A stretch of DNA of 64,000 nt from JAGPUQ01 sp036961295 (GCA_036961295.1 JBALVX010000001.1:558001-622000), one strand, 5' to 3'. Shown: positions 41,210 to 50,456, counted from the first letter of the stretch. The notes: generated by a model not told the origin, from the letters alone. Translations and numbers: made by a program.

Positions 41210-42036
41210 TGAGCGCCAATCCAGAAATTGCCAACAGTATTCAAACCGGTGCCTTTAAAACTAATTATCACGATGTGGGCGAGGGCGCGCCGGTATTTTT
41301 AATTCACGGCTCCGGGCCAGGTGTTACCGCCTGGGCTAACTGGCGGCTGGTGATTCCGGAATTAGCGAAACAGTTTCGTGTGATTGCGCCGGATATGGCG
41401 GGTTTTGGTTTTACCGAACGCGTTGATGGTTACGAGTACACCATGGAAAACTGGGTGCAACATGCCGTCGATTTGATGGACGCTTTGGGGCTTGAGAAGG
41501 TCGATTTAGTGGGCAATTCCTTTGGTGGCGCTCTGTCGGTTGCGCTGGCCATTAAACACCCCGAGCGGGTTAATCGCCTGGTACTGATGGGTGCCGCCGG
41601 TGTTTCCTTTGAGCTAACTGGTCCTTTGGATGCAGCCTGGGGTTACGAGCCGTCATTCGAAAATATGCGGACAATGATGGATTATTTTGCCTACGATCGC
41701 GGTTTAGTGAGCGATGAGTTAGCACAGTTGCGCTACGAAGCGAGTATTCAACCGGGTTTTCAGGAAACTTTCAGTCAAATGTTTCCGGCTCCCCGTCAAC
41801 AATGTATTGAAGCACTTGCCAGCGATCCGGAAGATATTAAAAATCTACCCCACGAAACCTTGATTATTCACGGACGTGAAGATGTGGTGGTGCCGCCGAT
41901 TACCTCGAAAACTTTTTTTGAATTGATTCCCAGATCCCAACTGCATATGTTCGGCCAGTGTGGGCACTGGACACAGATCGAGCAGAACGCTCGCTTTAAT
42001 CAATTGGTGATTAATTTCTTTAACGAAGGGGGATAG
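41209..42036 (+). CDS. dmpD: 2-hydroxymuconic semialdehyde hydrolase
   Basis: This 275-residue alpha/beta hydrolase is closely similar to DmpD/XylF. The nucleophile S104 is in GNSFGG, acid and base in IIHGRED and FGQCGHWTQIE, and the oxyanion motif is HGSGPGVTAWANW. It cleaves ring-fission products of alkylcatechols (hydrolytic branch) to 2-hydroxypentadienoate and a short acid. It is displaced from its usual place between dmpC and dmpE into an operon with the luciferase-like gene. Confidence 0.94.
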   Translation: MSANPEIANSIQTGAFKTNYHDVGEGAPVFLIHGSGPGVTAWANWRLVIPELAKQFRVIAPDMAGFGFTERVDGYEYTMENWVQHAVDLMDALGLEKVDLVGNSFGGALSVALAIKHPERVNRLVLMGAAGVSFELTGPLDAAWGYEPSFENMRTMMDYFAYDRGLVSDELAQLRYEASIQPGFQETFSQMFPAPRQQCIEALASDPEDIKNLPHETLIIHGREDVVVPPITSKTFFELIPRSQLHMFGQCGHWTQIEQNARFNQLVINFFNEGG

Positions 42037-42055
42037 CGGTTACGTCGATAAACTT

Positions 42056-42126
42056 CCTAAACGCCGATTATCGGCGTTTAGGAGGAGCTTGTGTATACGG
42101 GTTGGATAGGGCTTTAAAGCCCTTTT
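42056..42126 (+). terminator. Two hairpins between dmpD and the convergent dioxygenase beta gene
   Basis: The first hairpin (42056-42082) pairs CCTAAACGCCGA with TCGGCGTTTAGG around three bases. The second (42109-42126) is GGGCTTTAAAGCCC followed by TTTT. Together they probably terminate transcription from both sides. Confidence 0.65.
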
Positions 42127-42147
42127 ATAAGTTGTCTAACTGTATTG

Positions 42148-42690
42148 TTAGAGGTATACGTTCAAACTTTTGTTCATGAAAATATTTTGATCGAGAATGA
42201 TTTTTCGTTTAGCTATTTTTAACGCGCCATTGACTCGGCGCAGCAGGTCTTCGCGATGGCCTATCATCGTGTGCTCCTCGTCTTCATTCATATTGCGGTG
42301 CACAGTGGTTAACGAATAAACCTTAAATTCATTGGGGTTGTCGGTCAATTCAACTTCAATATTGGTCACCACATGAGCGGCACGGGTGGCGGGGTCTTCC
42401 GACCAACAGGTGCCGGTTTCAGTGCGTAGTACCCGCTTCTTTAGATCTTCCAGTGTATCGTTGTAATAGGAGGTATCGAAAATAGTCGGCTCCTTTTCAT
42501 TCTTACGGTAACGCTGGTAACGATACGGCATCCAGTAGTGAACATCGTCAGTCAAAGTGTCCAGCCAGTCGCGAAATTTTTCGTTGTCGTGTAGACGCGC
42601 TTCGCGGTAGAGGAACTGCTGAACTTCGTTAATCAGCTCCAGAGAAGGGTTTTCCATAGTTGTTTCGGAGATTTTTTGTGCTTGACTCAT
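42148..42690 (-). CDS. Ring-hydroxylating dioxygenase beta subunit (second biphenyl-type pair)
   Basis: This 180-residue SnoaL-fold subunit has VQQFLYREARLHDNEKFRDW, LTDDVHYWMP and HREDLLRRV. It is the structural partner of the alpha subunit encoded 11 bp upstream on the same strand. It is a different sequence from the beta subunit at 1795 (for example RYQRYRKNEKEP versus RYNRDEKNN), so it is a paralogue rather than a recent duplicate. Confidence 0.92.
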   Translation of the reverse strand: MSQAQKISETTMENPSLELINEVQQFLYREARLHDNEKFRDWLDTLTDDVHYWMPYRYQRYRKNEKEPTIFDTSYYNDTLEDLKKRVLRTETGTCWSEDPATRAAHVVTNIEVELTDNPNEFKVYSLTTVHRNMNEDEEHTMIGHREDLLRRVNGALKIAKRKIILDQNIFMNKSLNVYL

Positions 42691-42701
42691 GGTTTTGTCT
42701 C

Positions 42702-44045
42702 TTAGCAGGTTGCCTGGCCGGTATAGCGGGGCGTATAGCGAGTGGGGACATCATCCCAGCTATTGGCGTTCATCAAATCTACCCAACGCTGATAAAAGTG
42801 GCGCTGATTAGCATCGTTGAACTGCCCTGCATAAATAATTCCGGGCAGTTCTTCATGTTCGATACGGCGATTAATACCACAACCATAATGTAGTTTCTCC
42901 TGCCGGGTCAGATAACCTTTATTGACGTTGGTGTTACCTTCCCAGTTCTCGCCGTCATCCATTTCCAATACCCCTCCGGGGTTGAACGTTTGCATGCAGC
43001 CAATATTGATTTCCTGTTTGATCTCGTCAGGCATATTTTTATTGACGATGGTCCAGGTGCGTAATTCTAGTTTTCTAGGTCCGCGGGGCAGCCATACACG
43101 GAAAGTCTGGATGCCGGGCAGGAACGAACAGTTGGGGAACATGGAAACCGATGCAAGGGAACCATAGATTTTTGAACGCATTTCACCCAGGCGTTCTTTT
43201 ATTTTTGGCCGTAGTTCGTTTTCCAGATATTCGGTCCATTTGGGTCGCCCCAGAATAATTACATCGGCCAGGCTGTCGGTGCCGAACTCCCAGCCGTGAC
43301 CGTTAACGCTGGCGTGATAGGAATCCTCAGTTACCGCCGGACCGAAACCCTCGCCATTATTCATAGCCTTAAGACCTGAGTCGTGATTCCACAGGGCGTG
43401 GTAAGCATCGCCAACAAAGTTTTCAACGCCAAATTTCCAGTTGGAATTGATGTAGGATTTAATCCCGCCGCCAATAAATTCGGTGCCGCCACCATCGTTG
43501 TCGAGCATCATGTCTAGATACCAGCGGAAGTCGCCAAGCCACTCCTCCAGCGACGGCGCGTCCTCGTCAAATGTGGCAAAGATCAAACCTTTGTAAGTAT
43601 CGACACGGGCCTGCCTGGGACCCCATTGGGTTTTGATGATGTCGCCTTCGTCGTAAACGTGTTCGTTGGCTAGCGCGCCCAGCGAACCATCAATGGAGAA
43701 GCTCCAGCCATGATAATTACAGGTAAAAGAACGGGTATTACCTTCGTCGGCATAGCAAAATTTATTACCGCGATGTGGGCAGGAGTTTAGGAATACCTTT
43801 ACGGTACCATCTTTTTGCCGTGCCACGATGACACCGTCCTCGCCCATATAGGTGGTATAAAAATCGTTGGCCTCAGGTAGCATTGAGTCGTGAGCAACAA
43901 ACTGCCAGGCTTTGGCAAATATTTGTTTTAACTCCTGTTCGTAGATGGCTTGTTCCCAAAAAATACGCCGGTCAACCCAACCTTCTTTGGTGTTTAGGTA
44001 CTGGTTAAAATCCTCTGAGTATGGGTCTGGCATTTTAGTGTTCAT
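42702..44045 (-). CDS. Ring-hydroxylating dioxygenase alpha subunit (second biphenyl-type pair)
   Basis: This 447-residue protein starts at the ATG at 44045; the open frame extends to 44207 but that part has no family similarity. The Rieske ligands are C89, H91 (CPHRG) and C109, H112 (CNYHGW). The iron site is D213-x-x-H216-x4-H221. It forms a cis-diol from an arene. No ferredoxin, reductase or dihydrodiol dehydrogenase is adjacent, and it may share those with other systems. An FNR-type palindrome lies about 150 bp upstream. Confidence 0.92.
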   Translation of the reverse strand: MNTKMPDPYSEDFNQYLNTKEGWVDRRIFWEQAIYEQELKQIFAKAWQFVAHDSMLPEANDFYTTYMGEDGVIVARQKDGTVKVFLNSCPHRGNKFCYADEGNTRSFTCNYHGWSFSIDGSLGALANEHVYDEGDIIKTQWGPRQARVDTYKGLIFATFDEDAPSLEEWLGDFRWYLDMMLDNDGGGTEFIGGGIKSYINSNWKFGVENFVGDAYHALWNHDSGLKAMNNGEGFGPAVTEDSYHASVNGHGWEFGTDSLADVIILGRPKWTEYLENELRPKIKERLGEMRSKIYGSLASVSMFPNCSFLPGIQTFRVWLPRGPRKLELRTWTIVNKNMPDEIKQEINIGCMQTFNPGGVLEMDDGENWEGNTNVNKGYLTRQEKLHYGCGINRRIEHEELPGIIYAGQFNDANQRHFYQRWVDLMNANSWDDVPTRYTPRYTGQATC

Positions 44046-44193
44046 TACTTTGCAATCTCGCGTGAGCTTGTGGGAACAAGGCCTACGTCGGGACACCTGG
44101 TGCGTCGAAATCCTTAGCGAAATTTTGAGCACTATCACCGTAGACGTATCGTAAACGTTCAGCTGATTGTAGGGGGCGGCGCAATGAAAAAAA

Positions 44194-44207
44194 TTGATAT
44201 AAATCAA
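44194..44207. promoter_or_regulatory. Perfect FNR/Anr-type palindrome upstream of dioxygenase alpha gene
   Basis: TTGATATAAATCAA is an exact TTGAT-N4-ATCAA site. It lies in the 247-bp gap between the porin gene end and the dioxygenase start, centred about 155 bp before the start codon on the minus strand. FNR/Anr-family control by oxygen is possible; a chance match in AT-rich DNA is the alternative. Confidence 0.45.
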
Positions 44208-44292
44208 TTTTTAGTCAGAACATGATTAATTGAACACTTGTTTTACGTGCCAAATTTAGGAGGGCTTTGGGGGGAGCTTTAAAAGGCGTGAG

Positions 44293-45711
44293 CTAGAAAT
44301 CAATCTGCAGTTGACTGACAAAGGCTTCGTGATCGAACTGTCCGGGCGATAAGTTTTTGTCGACATCGTAGATGATAAATTCGTTAAGTAGTCGCACATT
44401 GCGCCCCAGTATCCAGGTCAATATAAAGTGGTAGGCCTCGCCTTTATCCATACCTCGGGCGACTTCGTCGTTAGAGCGTCCGGTTAAAGTACGCAAAAAA
44501 CGGGTTCGCGAAGGATGCTCGTTATCCACACTTTGATACTGGAAACCGAGGGCCCAGCCGGTATCGCCTTTCAAGGGGAAAGTACGACTTAAGCCTAGCG
44601 TGAGTGCATAAGAATCTAGCTCGTCTGTCGCTATGCCCGCGGTATTGATGAGTAAACCCTGGCTCGATTCGGATACAAACCGAGTCCACGATCCCCAGCC
44701 GAACCAGTGGTGGTATTGCACGTCGCCAAATACACCGAACCATTCGTTATCCATATCCACCGTTTGCACGGAGGTGTCCAGCGTACCGCTGTCGTTCGAT
44801 TGCGCGTAGGAAACACCAATACCGTAGGTCGCACCCCGGTCGGATAATTGATATTCGTCGGGGTAAGGGGAAACTCCTGTTGGGCGTAAGCCCAAACCCA
44901 CCGCATATAACATTTCGTTGTTGTCGTTATTCAGCGATAAATCCGGAGCGTTAAAAATACCTAAACCGTAATGTAAACGATTGCCGAATAAGCCCTGGCT
45001 AGTCACTTCCGGTTTGCCCAAATCACCTCGCCTCAGGCTAATACCACGGGCGCGTCCGGCAGCACCGGGACTCAGATATTCGGAAAATTTTCGTTCGACG
45101 CTGGCGCCCCATTGCGGTGGCCGGGTGTAGGCGGGCACAAACTGCTGACCAACGGTGATGGTGCCAATACTGTCGTCGAGGTGTTCAAAGCGCACCCAGG
45201 CATCTAGCAAGTTTTCTGCGTTGGCGAGTCCGGCGACCTGGTTGGCCGCCTCGTATTGGGTACGGAACGCAATTTTATCTGCGACGTACCCTTTCAATCC
45301 CATGCGGGCTCGACGCAGGGTAAAGCTATTAGTGCCTTCCAAACCATTTTCCGCAGCGATATAGGTGTAGCGGGGTTGCAGCCGTCCCCAGACTTTAAAG
45401 GCCGGCAGTTCGGGGCTTGCAATGCGTTGTTTGATTGCAGCGAGTACGGTTTTCTGAGTGGTGACCGTACCGTTTTGCGGCAGCGCTTCGGAATGTTGCG
45501 CCTGTATTGGCTGCTCTTGTATGTGTTGCGCGGTGTGTTGTCGCTCGGCTTCTCGGGCGCGAGCTTTAATGGCATCGACCTCCGTTTGTGTGAGCAAGCC
45601 CTTGTCACTTAAGGCGTCGAGTACCGCATCCACATAGGTATTGTCGGCATGTACGGTAGAACATACGTTGAGAGTGATAAACAATATTGCGGCAAGATAA
45701 CTTGGTTTCAC
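44293..45711 (-). CDS. OprO/OprP-like outer-membrane porin
   Basis: This 472-residue protein has a signal peptide (cleavage after VHA/D, about residue 22) and an N-terminal coiled-coil-like segment (about 25-75, LTQTEVDAIKARAREAERQ) typical of phosphate-selective porin O/P relatives. A 16-strand-like beta-rich domain follows, ending in a terminal phenylalanine (LQIDF). In aromatic clusters such porins often admit aromatic acids or hydrocarbons. It lies upstream of the dioxygenase pair in the same direction and may be cotranscribed. Confidence 0.88.
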   Translation of the reverse strand: MKPSYLAAILFITLNVCSTVHADNTYVDAVLDALSDKGLLTQTEVDAIKARAREAERQHTAQHIQEQPIQAQHSEALPQNGTVTTQKTVLAAIKQRIASPELPAFKVWGRLQPRYTYIAAENGLEGTNSFTLRRARMGLKGYVADKIAFRTQYEAANQVAGLANAENLLDAWVRFEHLDDSIGTITVGQQFVPAYTRPPQWGASVERKFSEYLSPGAAGRARGISLRRGDLGKPEVTSQGLFGNRLHYGLGIFNAPDLSLNNDNNEMLYAVGLGLRPTGVSPYPDEYQLSDRGATYGIGVSYAQSNDSGTLDTSVQTVDMDNEWFGVFGDVQYHHWFGWGSWTRFVSESSQGLLINTAGIATDELDSYALTLGLSRTFPLKGDTGWALGFQYQSVDNEHPSRTRFLRTLTGRSNDEVARGMDKGEAYHFILTWILGRNVRLLNEFIIYDVDKNLSPGQFDHEAFVSQLQIDF

Positions 45712-46130
45712 CAGTCAGATTCCCGAATGATTTCTTAGAGTTTTTGAGGACAGACTCAATACTAATGGGCATTTTCAACGGTGTACACAGAAACAAATTA
45801 CACTCAAAAAAAATTTCCAAAGGTTTTATTGGAAAAATAACTTTTGTCCAATGGCATATTGCTGTTTCTGTAGATTTTTATAGGAACCTTCTGTGGTTGA
45901 ATATAGGTCGTTTTATCAGCGTGGCAATCAACAATTTTTGCGCAATCGAGGGCGCCCGGTTTATAGTAACCGTGTAGTCATTATTTTTATGACAACCCAC
46001 TTACTTATAACATTTTGGTCTTTAAGGCTCGAATAGGATTGCACTATAATCAATGCCATGCATCAATTGCATAATTGATATAACGATAAGTAATAGATAA
46101 TAAGCTAATACATTAAAGAGGAGAGAAGGG
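45712..46130. other. Divergent intergenic region
   Basis: This 419-bp AT-rich gap separates the minus-strand porin from the plus-strand DUF1302 gene. It contains TATAAT at 46045-46050 as a possible -10 box without a good -35, and the palindrome at 46062-46079. No other feature is evident. Confidence 0.5.
46062..46079. promoter_or_regulatory. Palindromic operator candidate upstream of second DUF1302 gene
   Basis: ATCAATT-GCAT-AATTGAT is a perfect 7-bp inverted repeat with a 4-base centre, about 12 bp downstream of a TATAAT and 52 bp ahead of the start codon. This is a suitable place for a repressor, but the protein is unknown. Confidence 0.35.
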
Positions 46131-47777
46131 ATGAAGAACAGCTCTAGTCAGGGCATAAGCGCGGTTTGGCTGATTTTTGCCTGGTTGATTGTGTTTGCAG
46201 CACCGGCGTCGGCATTTAATTTCAAAGTTGCCGGTGTTAAAGGCGCGCTTGATACCGATTTAACCTACGGGTTGCAGTACCGAACTGAAGATGCGGCTGC
46301 CGAGAATACCAGTGCTTACGGTAATCGGGAGCTCTATCCTGATCGTGGCGATATCTTTAGTAATCAGGTGCGCGCCTCGGTGACTCTTGCTCTGGAGTTT
46401 GGCGAGAATTATGGTGCACTCATTCGAGGTAACTCTTTTTTCGACTTCGAAGCCAACGACGCAGATTTACGCGGCAAGGCCAAAGATGAGCTGGAGAGTC
46501 AGAACAACCTGACGGATGCCTATGTTTATGGTTATTTCGGCGACAACCAGCAAGTGACGGTTAGGCTCGGCAAACAGGTGATCAGCTGGGGTGAGAACAC
46601 CTTTCTTCAGGGCTCTTTAAACGATATCAACACGGTCAACCTGAGCAGCCTGCGCCAACCCGGGCGGCAATTAAAAGATGCTTTTGTGGGCACTAACGCG
46701 TTTTATGTGACCTACAATTTCCTCGAAAACTGGACGCTTGAAGGTTTCTATCTGCTCGACTTTGATCCCGTTGAGCTCGACCCGATGGGCAGTGTCTGGG
46801 CTACCCTCGACGGCGCGGCCATTGGCGGTGGTAAGGATAAGGATGGGGATGGCGTATTGGATGGCAGTTGTGTATCCATCGATGGCAGACCCTGTGATTT
46901 ATTTGGCGGTGGTTTGACTCGCATTAGCGATAACCAGGCCAGTAAGGGTGGGCAATTTGGTCTCGCTTTACGTCGCTTTATCCCCGGTTTATTTAATGGC
47001 ACTGAGGTGGCTTTCTATTATCAGAACCTGCATGACCACGGGCCGATTGTGTCTGGCTATCAGGGCACCGGCCAATATTTTCTCGACTATGCCGAAGATA
47101 TTGAGCGTTATGGCGCTTCCTTCAATACCAATATCGGTGGTTGGGCCATGGGCGGCGAATATTCGTTTCGCAACGGAGCGCCGATGCAGTTGACCTCACC
47201 GCTAGTCGCGAGTTTGAATATTCCGCCAAATCAAGGTCCGGGCCTGGGTAGTTATCAGAAAGGCTTTATAGAGCTTAACCGCCACCAGGTGCAGTTTACC
47301 TTTCAGCGCGTCTGGGGCGTAGTACATGCCATTGGTGCGGATGGCAGCATGACGCTGGCCGAGGTGGCCTATGGCTGGATTGATAATTTGCCAGCGGATA
47401 AAACCAATCTTTTCGAAGTTTACGCTGGGCCGAATAAGGTTGGTGATGTCACAAATAACTTTACCACCTTCCAAATTTTGCAAAATGTAAGCTACAACGC
47501 GGCACTGTTTAATTTAATTGAAGTCAGTCCCTTCATTGCCTATAAATGGGATATCGATGGCTTCTCCCAAGAACTCGGTGCGGGTAAATTGTTTGTTGAA
47601 GACCGCCAGGCACTCACGCTGGGTGTTAATTTCGGTTATCAGGGTGGACGCTACAAGGGTGGCATTAGCTGGACCACTTTTTCTGGTCGCAACAACGAAC
47701 GTAATGCTGCGGGCGGGCGCTTAAATGGCCGGATCGACCGGGACTTCGTGGCCATTAGTATCGGTGCATCGTTCTAA
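46131..47777 (+). CDS. DUF1302 family outer-membrane beta-barrel-like protein (second copy)
   Basis: This 548-residue protein has a signal peptide (cleavage near PASA/FNF, residue 28). DUF1302 features are the early GVKGALDTDLTYGLQYRTED, LRLGKQVISWGENTFLQ and NDINTVNLSSLRQPG, plus a terminal phenylalanine (ISIGASF). A likely calcium-type acidic loop (DKDGDGVLDG, about 236-245) stands out and is absent from the paralogue at 19090. It is first in the DUF1302-DUF1329-YCF48-RND cassette. A strong ribosome site (AGGAGAG) precedes it. Confidence 0.87.
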   Translation: MKNSSSQGISAVWLIFAWLIVFAAPASAFNFKVAGVKGALDTDLTYGLQYRTEDAAAENTSAYGNRELYPDRGDIFSNQVRASVTLALEFGENYGALIRGNSFFDFEANDADLRGKAKDELESQNNLTDAYVYGYFGDNQQVTVRLGKQVISWGENTFLQGSLNDINTVNLSSLRQPGRQLKDAFVGTNAFYVTYNFLENWTLEGFYLLDFDPVELDPMGSVWATLDGAAIGGGKDKDGDGVLDGSCVSIDGRPCDLFGGGLTRISDNQASKGGQFGLALRRFIPGLFNGTEVAFYYQNLHDHGPIVSGYQGTGQYFLDYAEDIERYGASFNTNIGGWAMGGEYSFRNGAPMQLTSPLVASLNIPPNQGPGLGSYQKGFIELNRHQVQFTFQRVWGVVHAIGADGSMTLAEVAYGWIDNLPADKTNLFEVYAGPNKVGDVTNNFTTFQILQNVSYNAALFNLIEVSPFIAYKWDIDGFSQELGAGKLFVEDRQALTLGVNFGYQGGRYKGGISWTTFSGRNNERNAAGGRLNGRIDRDFVAISIGASF

Positions 47778-47837
47778 TTGCTGGTAATTTGAGTTAACTA
47801 GCCAATAAATAATGAATTTGAAAATCGGAGAATAAAT

Positions 47838-49298
47838 ATGAAGGCGGTATTCTTTTTGAAATATCTATTAGCCAGCGCTGCCGTCGGTATCGCAGCTATG
47901 GTTTATCCTGCATTGGCCGAAATGACTGATGCGGAACTCGCTGAAATCGGTATTGAAAATACTAAATATACCCCGGTTGGTGCGTTGCGCGCGGGCAATG
48001 CTGAGGGCACTATTCCCGCCTGGTCGAGTACACCGATACCGGTACCTGCCGGTCGCGTAGAAGGTACCTGGCCGGATCCATTTGCCGATGAAAAACCTCT
48101 GTTCACTATTACTGCTGATAATTACACCCAGCACCAGGATAAATTGACTGCCGGGCAAATCGGTATGTTTAAACAGTATCCCGAAACCTTTCGTATGCAT
48201 ATTTATCCAACGCACCGGACTGCCGTGGCGGACAAGTGGGTGTACGAGGCGACATTAAAGCAGGCGAAGGGGATAAAACTGTGTCCTGAGACCGCCAGTG
48301 ATGGAATTGTTTGTCTTGCGGATCAAATCCCCGGTGGTGGAGTGCCATTTCCACGGCCTAAAAATGCTTTTGAAGCGGGCTGGAACCATTTTCTTGGCTG
48401 GCAGGGTTTGGGTCAGCACAGCACAGCTAATGGCGCTCTGATCGATAGTTTGGGTAACCGAACGGATGTCATCCTCGAGAGTCGTTTACTTTGGCCCTGG
48501 TGGGCCAAGCCCGGAGAGATGGGTGACTCTGATTGGTACAGTCGCGACGGTGGTGCGATGCTGTGTGACTCCTGGCAAATTCAACAACCGCCACGGTCTT
48601 CTGGCCTGGTATTCGGTGGCTGTAATTACGCTGAAAACGTTGATTTTCAGGTGTCTTTATATGTTCCTGGACAGCGACGGGTGCGTAAAGCGCCCGAGAT
48701 CGGCTTCCACGACAGCCCATCGTTTGGTTCAGACGGTCAGCGCACGGTAACTAGCCGCTGGATGTGGTGGTTTGGTGGTCGCGAAGTGCGCCACGACTAC
48801 ACTATTAGTAGCGAACCCGTGGAGAAATATGTTCCCTATAACAATTATAAACTGGCTCAGGAAGATGTTTCATCAGATGATATTTTTGGCAAGAAACACA
48901 TCAACCAGGATCTAGTGCGCTACGAATTGCATCGGGTATGGATAATGGACAGTATCCTCAAGCCGGGTATGCGCCATTTGTACAAACGTCATACCGCGTA
49001 TTTTGATGAAGACAGCTGGGTAGGGGTCGGATTTGAAGCCTATGATGCGAAAGATCGCCTGTGGCGCGTTGGCGAGCAATTCAATATTCAGTACTACGGC
49101 GCCAATGTATTTAATGCTTATGGCGATAGCCAGATTGATTTAATTAATGGTCGCTACACCACATTTCCCTATTGGTTTACCCAGGTTAAAAATGAACATG
49201 TGGGCTTTGGTATAAAAATGTTCTCAGAAATGAAAAACCTGCCTTACAACGTGGAAATCTTCACGCCGCAAGGTTTGCGTAAATTCGGCCAGCGCTAG
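47838..49298 (+). CDS. DUF1329 family periplasmic protein (second copy)
   Basis: This 486-residue protein has a signal peptide (cleavage near ALA/EMT, residue 30). It has the DUF1329 opening YTPVGALRAGNAEGTIPAW and a long conserved beta-rich core with RDGGAMLCDSW, SRWMWWFGGR and KRHTAYFDEDSW. It is better matched to the canonical DUF1329 pattern than the copy at 21098. LolA/LolB-like ligand carriage is inferred from fold predictions for the family. A strong terminator follows. Confidence 0.88.
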   Translation: MKAVFFLKYLLASAAVGIAAMVYPALAEMTDAELAEIGIENTKYTPVGALRAGNAEGTIPAWSSTPIPVPAGRVEGTWPDPFADEKPLFTITADNYTQHQDKLTAGQIGMFKQYPETFRMHIYPTHRTAVADKWVYEATLKQAKGIKLCPETASDGIVCLADQIPGGGVPFPRPKNAFEAGWNHFLGWQGLGQHSTANGALIDSLGNRTDVILESRLLWPWWAKPGEMGDSDWYSRDGGAMLCDSWQIQQPPRSSGLVFGGCNYAENVDFQVSLYVPGQRRVRKAPEIGFHDSPSFGSDGQRTVTSRWMWWFGGREVRHDYTISSEPVEKYVPYNNYKLAQEDVSSDDIFGKKHINQDLVRYELHRVWIMDSILKPGMRHLYKRHTAYFDEDSWVGVGFEAYDAKDRLWRVGEQFNIQYYGANVFNAYGDSQIDLINGRYTTFPYWFTQVKNEHVGFGIKMFSEMKNLPYNVEIFTPQGLRKFGQR

Positions 49299-49330
49299 GT
49301 TCAATTAGCGTAGGGAGCAGCAGTTAGATT

Positions 49331-49366
49331 ATATAATTCGGGCGGCCTTTGCCGCCCGAATTATAT
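49331..49366 (+). terminator. Intrinsic terminator or attenuator after second DUF1329 gene
   Basis: ATATAATTCGGGCGGC and GCCGCCCGAATTATAT form a 16-bp stem with loop CTTT. It splits the cassette into DUF1302-DUF1329 and YCF48-RND halves, perhaps setting unequal expression. Confidence 0.8.
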
Positions 49367-49456
49367 TTAAACCTTATTCAAAGTGAAATATTTTTCAAGT
49401 TTGAATAACTTCCAACTTTACATACCGTTCAAAATTAAAGAGTGCGCGATTAAACC

Positions 49457-50443
49457 ATGAGATTATTTGCTGTATTACTTGGCCTGCTTCTGTGTGTACA
49501 ATCACTGGCTAGCGAAGCGCCAAGACCTGCAAAAATTGTTCCGCTAGCGACCCAGGCTGTATTTCTCGACATTGCTCTTAACGGCAGTAGCGTTATTGCC
49601 GTTGGCGAGCGCGGTATTATCGTGCGCTCGGACGATCAGGGTAATACCTGGCGGCAGGTGCCGTCCCCCGTAGATGTCACCCTAACGGCATTAACCTTTG
49701 TGAATGCCAATGTGGGGTGGGCGGTAGGCCACGAGTCAACCATTCTAAAAACTCTCGACGGCGGCGAGCACTGGCAGGTGGTTCGTTACAAGCCGGAAGA
49801 AGAGCGTTTCTATCTCAACGTAGTATTTGATAACGAAACACAGGGCACCGTACTCGGTACCGATGGCGAGTTATGGACAACTGCCGATGCCGGCGAAACT
49901 TGGTCGCTGCAAGTGTTGGCGGTGGAGGAGTGGTTCCAGAATCATTTATTTGCTTTTCATCAGCTAGACGACGGTAGCGCGGTGATTGCGGCGGAGCGGG
50001 GTGGTGTATTCGCACGACCTGCCGGTGAGGTGGACTGGCAAGTGGTTGAATCACCTTATCCGGGAACATTTTTTGGTGTAACCGAATTAGCAGATGGTTT
50101 TCTGCTCTACGGAATGAGCGGCAAGGTTTATTTGCTTAACGTTGCAGCGGCAGCTAGTGACAGCCATCAATGGCGGGAAATTATTACTAATACCGATCAA
50201 TTTCTTCTGGCAGCTACCATTAGTTCTGGGCAGCATGCATTACTAGTGGGGCGCGGTGGTATTGTTCTGGAAATTGACTCTGACGGTAAGTTGATTCGTG
50301 AACAACAGCGACCTAACCGAATCGATATTACTGCGATCGCAAGCGATAGCTCTCATGTGTATTTGGCAAGTATGAAGGGCGGAATAGAACAACTAAGAGT
50401 TGATGAGTTGTTTGCAGCCAATAATATTACCGCTAACAAATAA
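49457..50443 (+). CDS. YCF48-like beta-propeller protein (second copy)
   Basis: This 328-residue exported protein has a signal peptide (cleavage near SLA/SEA, residue 19) and, unlike the copy at 15588, no clear lipobox cysteine. It has BNR/YCF48 repeats such as RSDDQGNTWRQV, KTLDGGEHWQVV and TTADAGETWSL. Its function is not known. It is followed after 13 bp by the RND gene, the same pairing as in the first cassette. Confidence 0.85.
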   Translation: MRLFAVLLGLLLCVQSLASEAPRPAKIVPLATQAVFLDIALNGSSVIAVGERGIIVRSDDQGNTWRQVPSPVDVTLTALTFVNANVGWAVGHESTILKTLDGGEHWQVVRYKPEEERFYLNVVFDNETQGTVLGTDGELWTTADAGETWSLQVLAVEEWFQNHLFAFHQLDDGSAVIAAERGGVFARPAGEVDWQVVESPYPGTFFGVTELADGFLLYGMSGKVYLLNVAAAASDSHQWREIITNTDQFLLAATISSGQHALLVGRGGIVLEIDSDGKLIREQQRPNRIDITAIASDSSHVYLASMKGGIEQLRVDELFAANNITANK

Positions 50444-50456
50444 ATTAGAGTATTTC

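Noticed and set aside
44046..44207. Upstream extension of the second biphenyl-type alpha gene
   Set aside because: The 54 extra residues cover the intergenic region with the FNR-type site and have no family similarity.
44227..44260. Sigma-54-like TTGGCACGT on the minus strand upstream of the dioxygenase at 42702
   Set aside because: A -24-like TGGCAC is present, but the -12 GC at the required 10-base spacing is missing.
15588..50443. Photosystem II assembly role for YCF48-like proteins
   Set aside because: No photosynthesis genes are present; these are generic BNR-type beta-propellers in a transport context.
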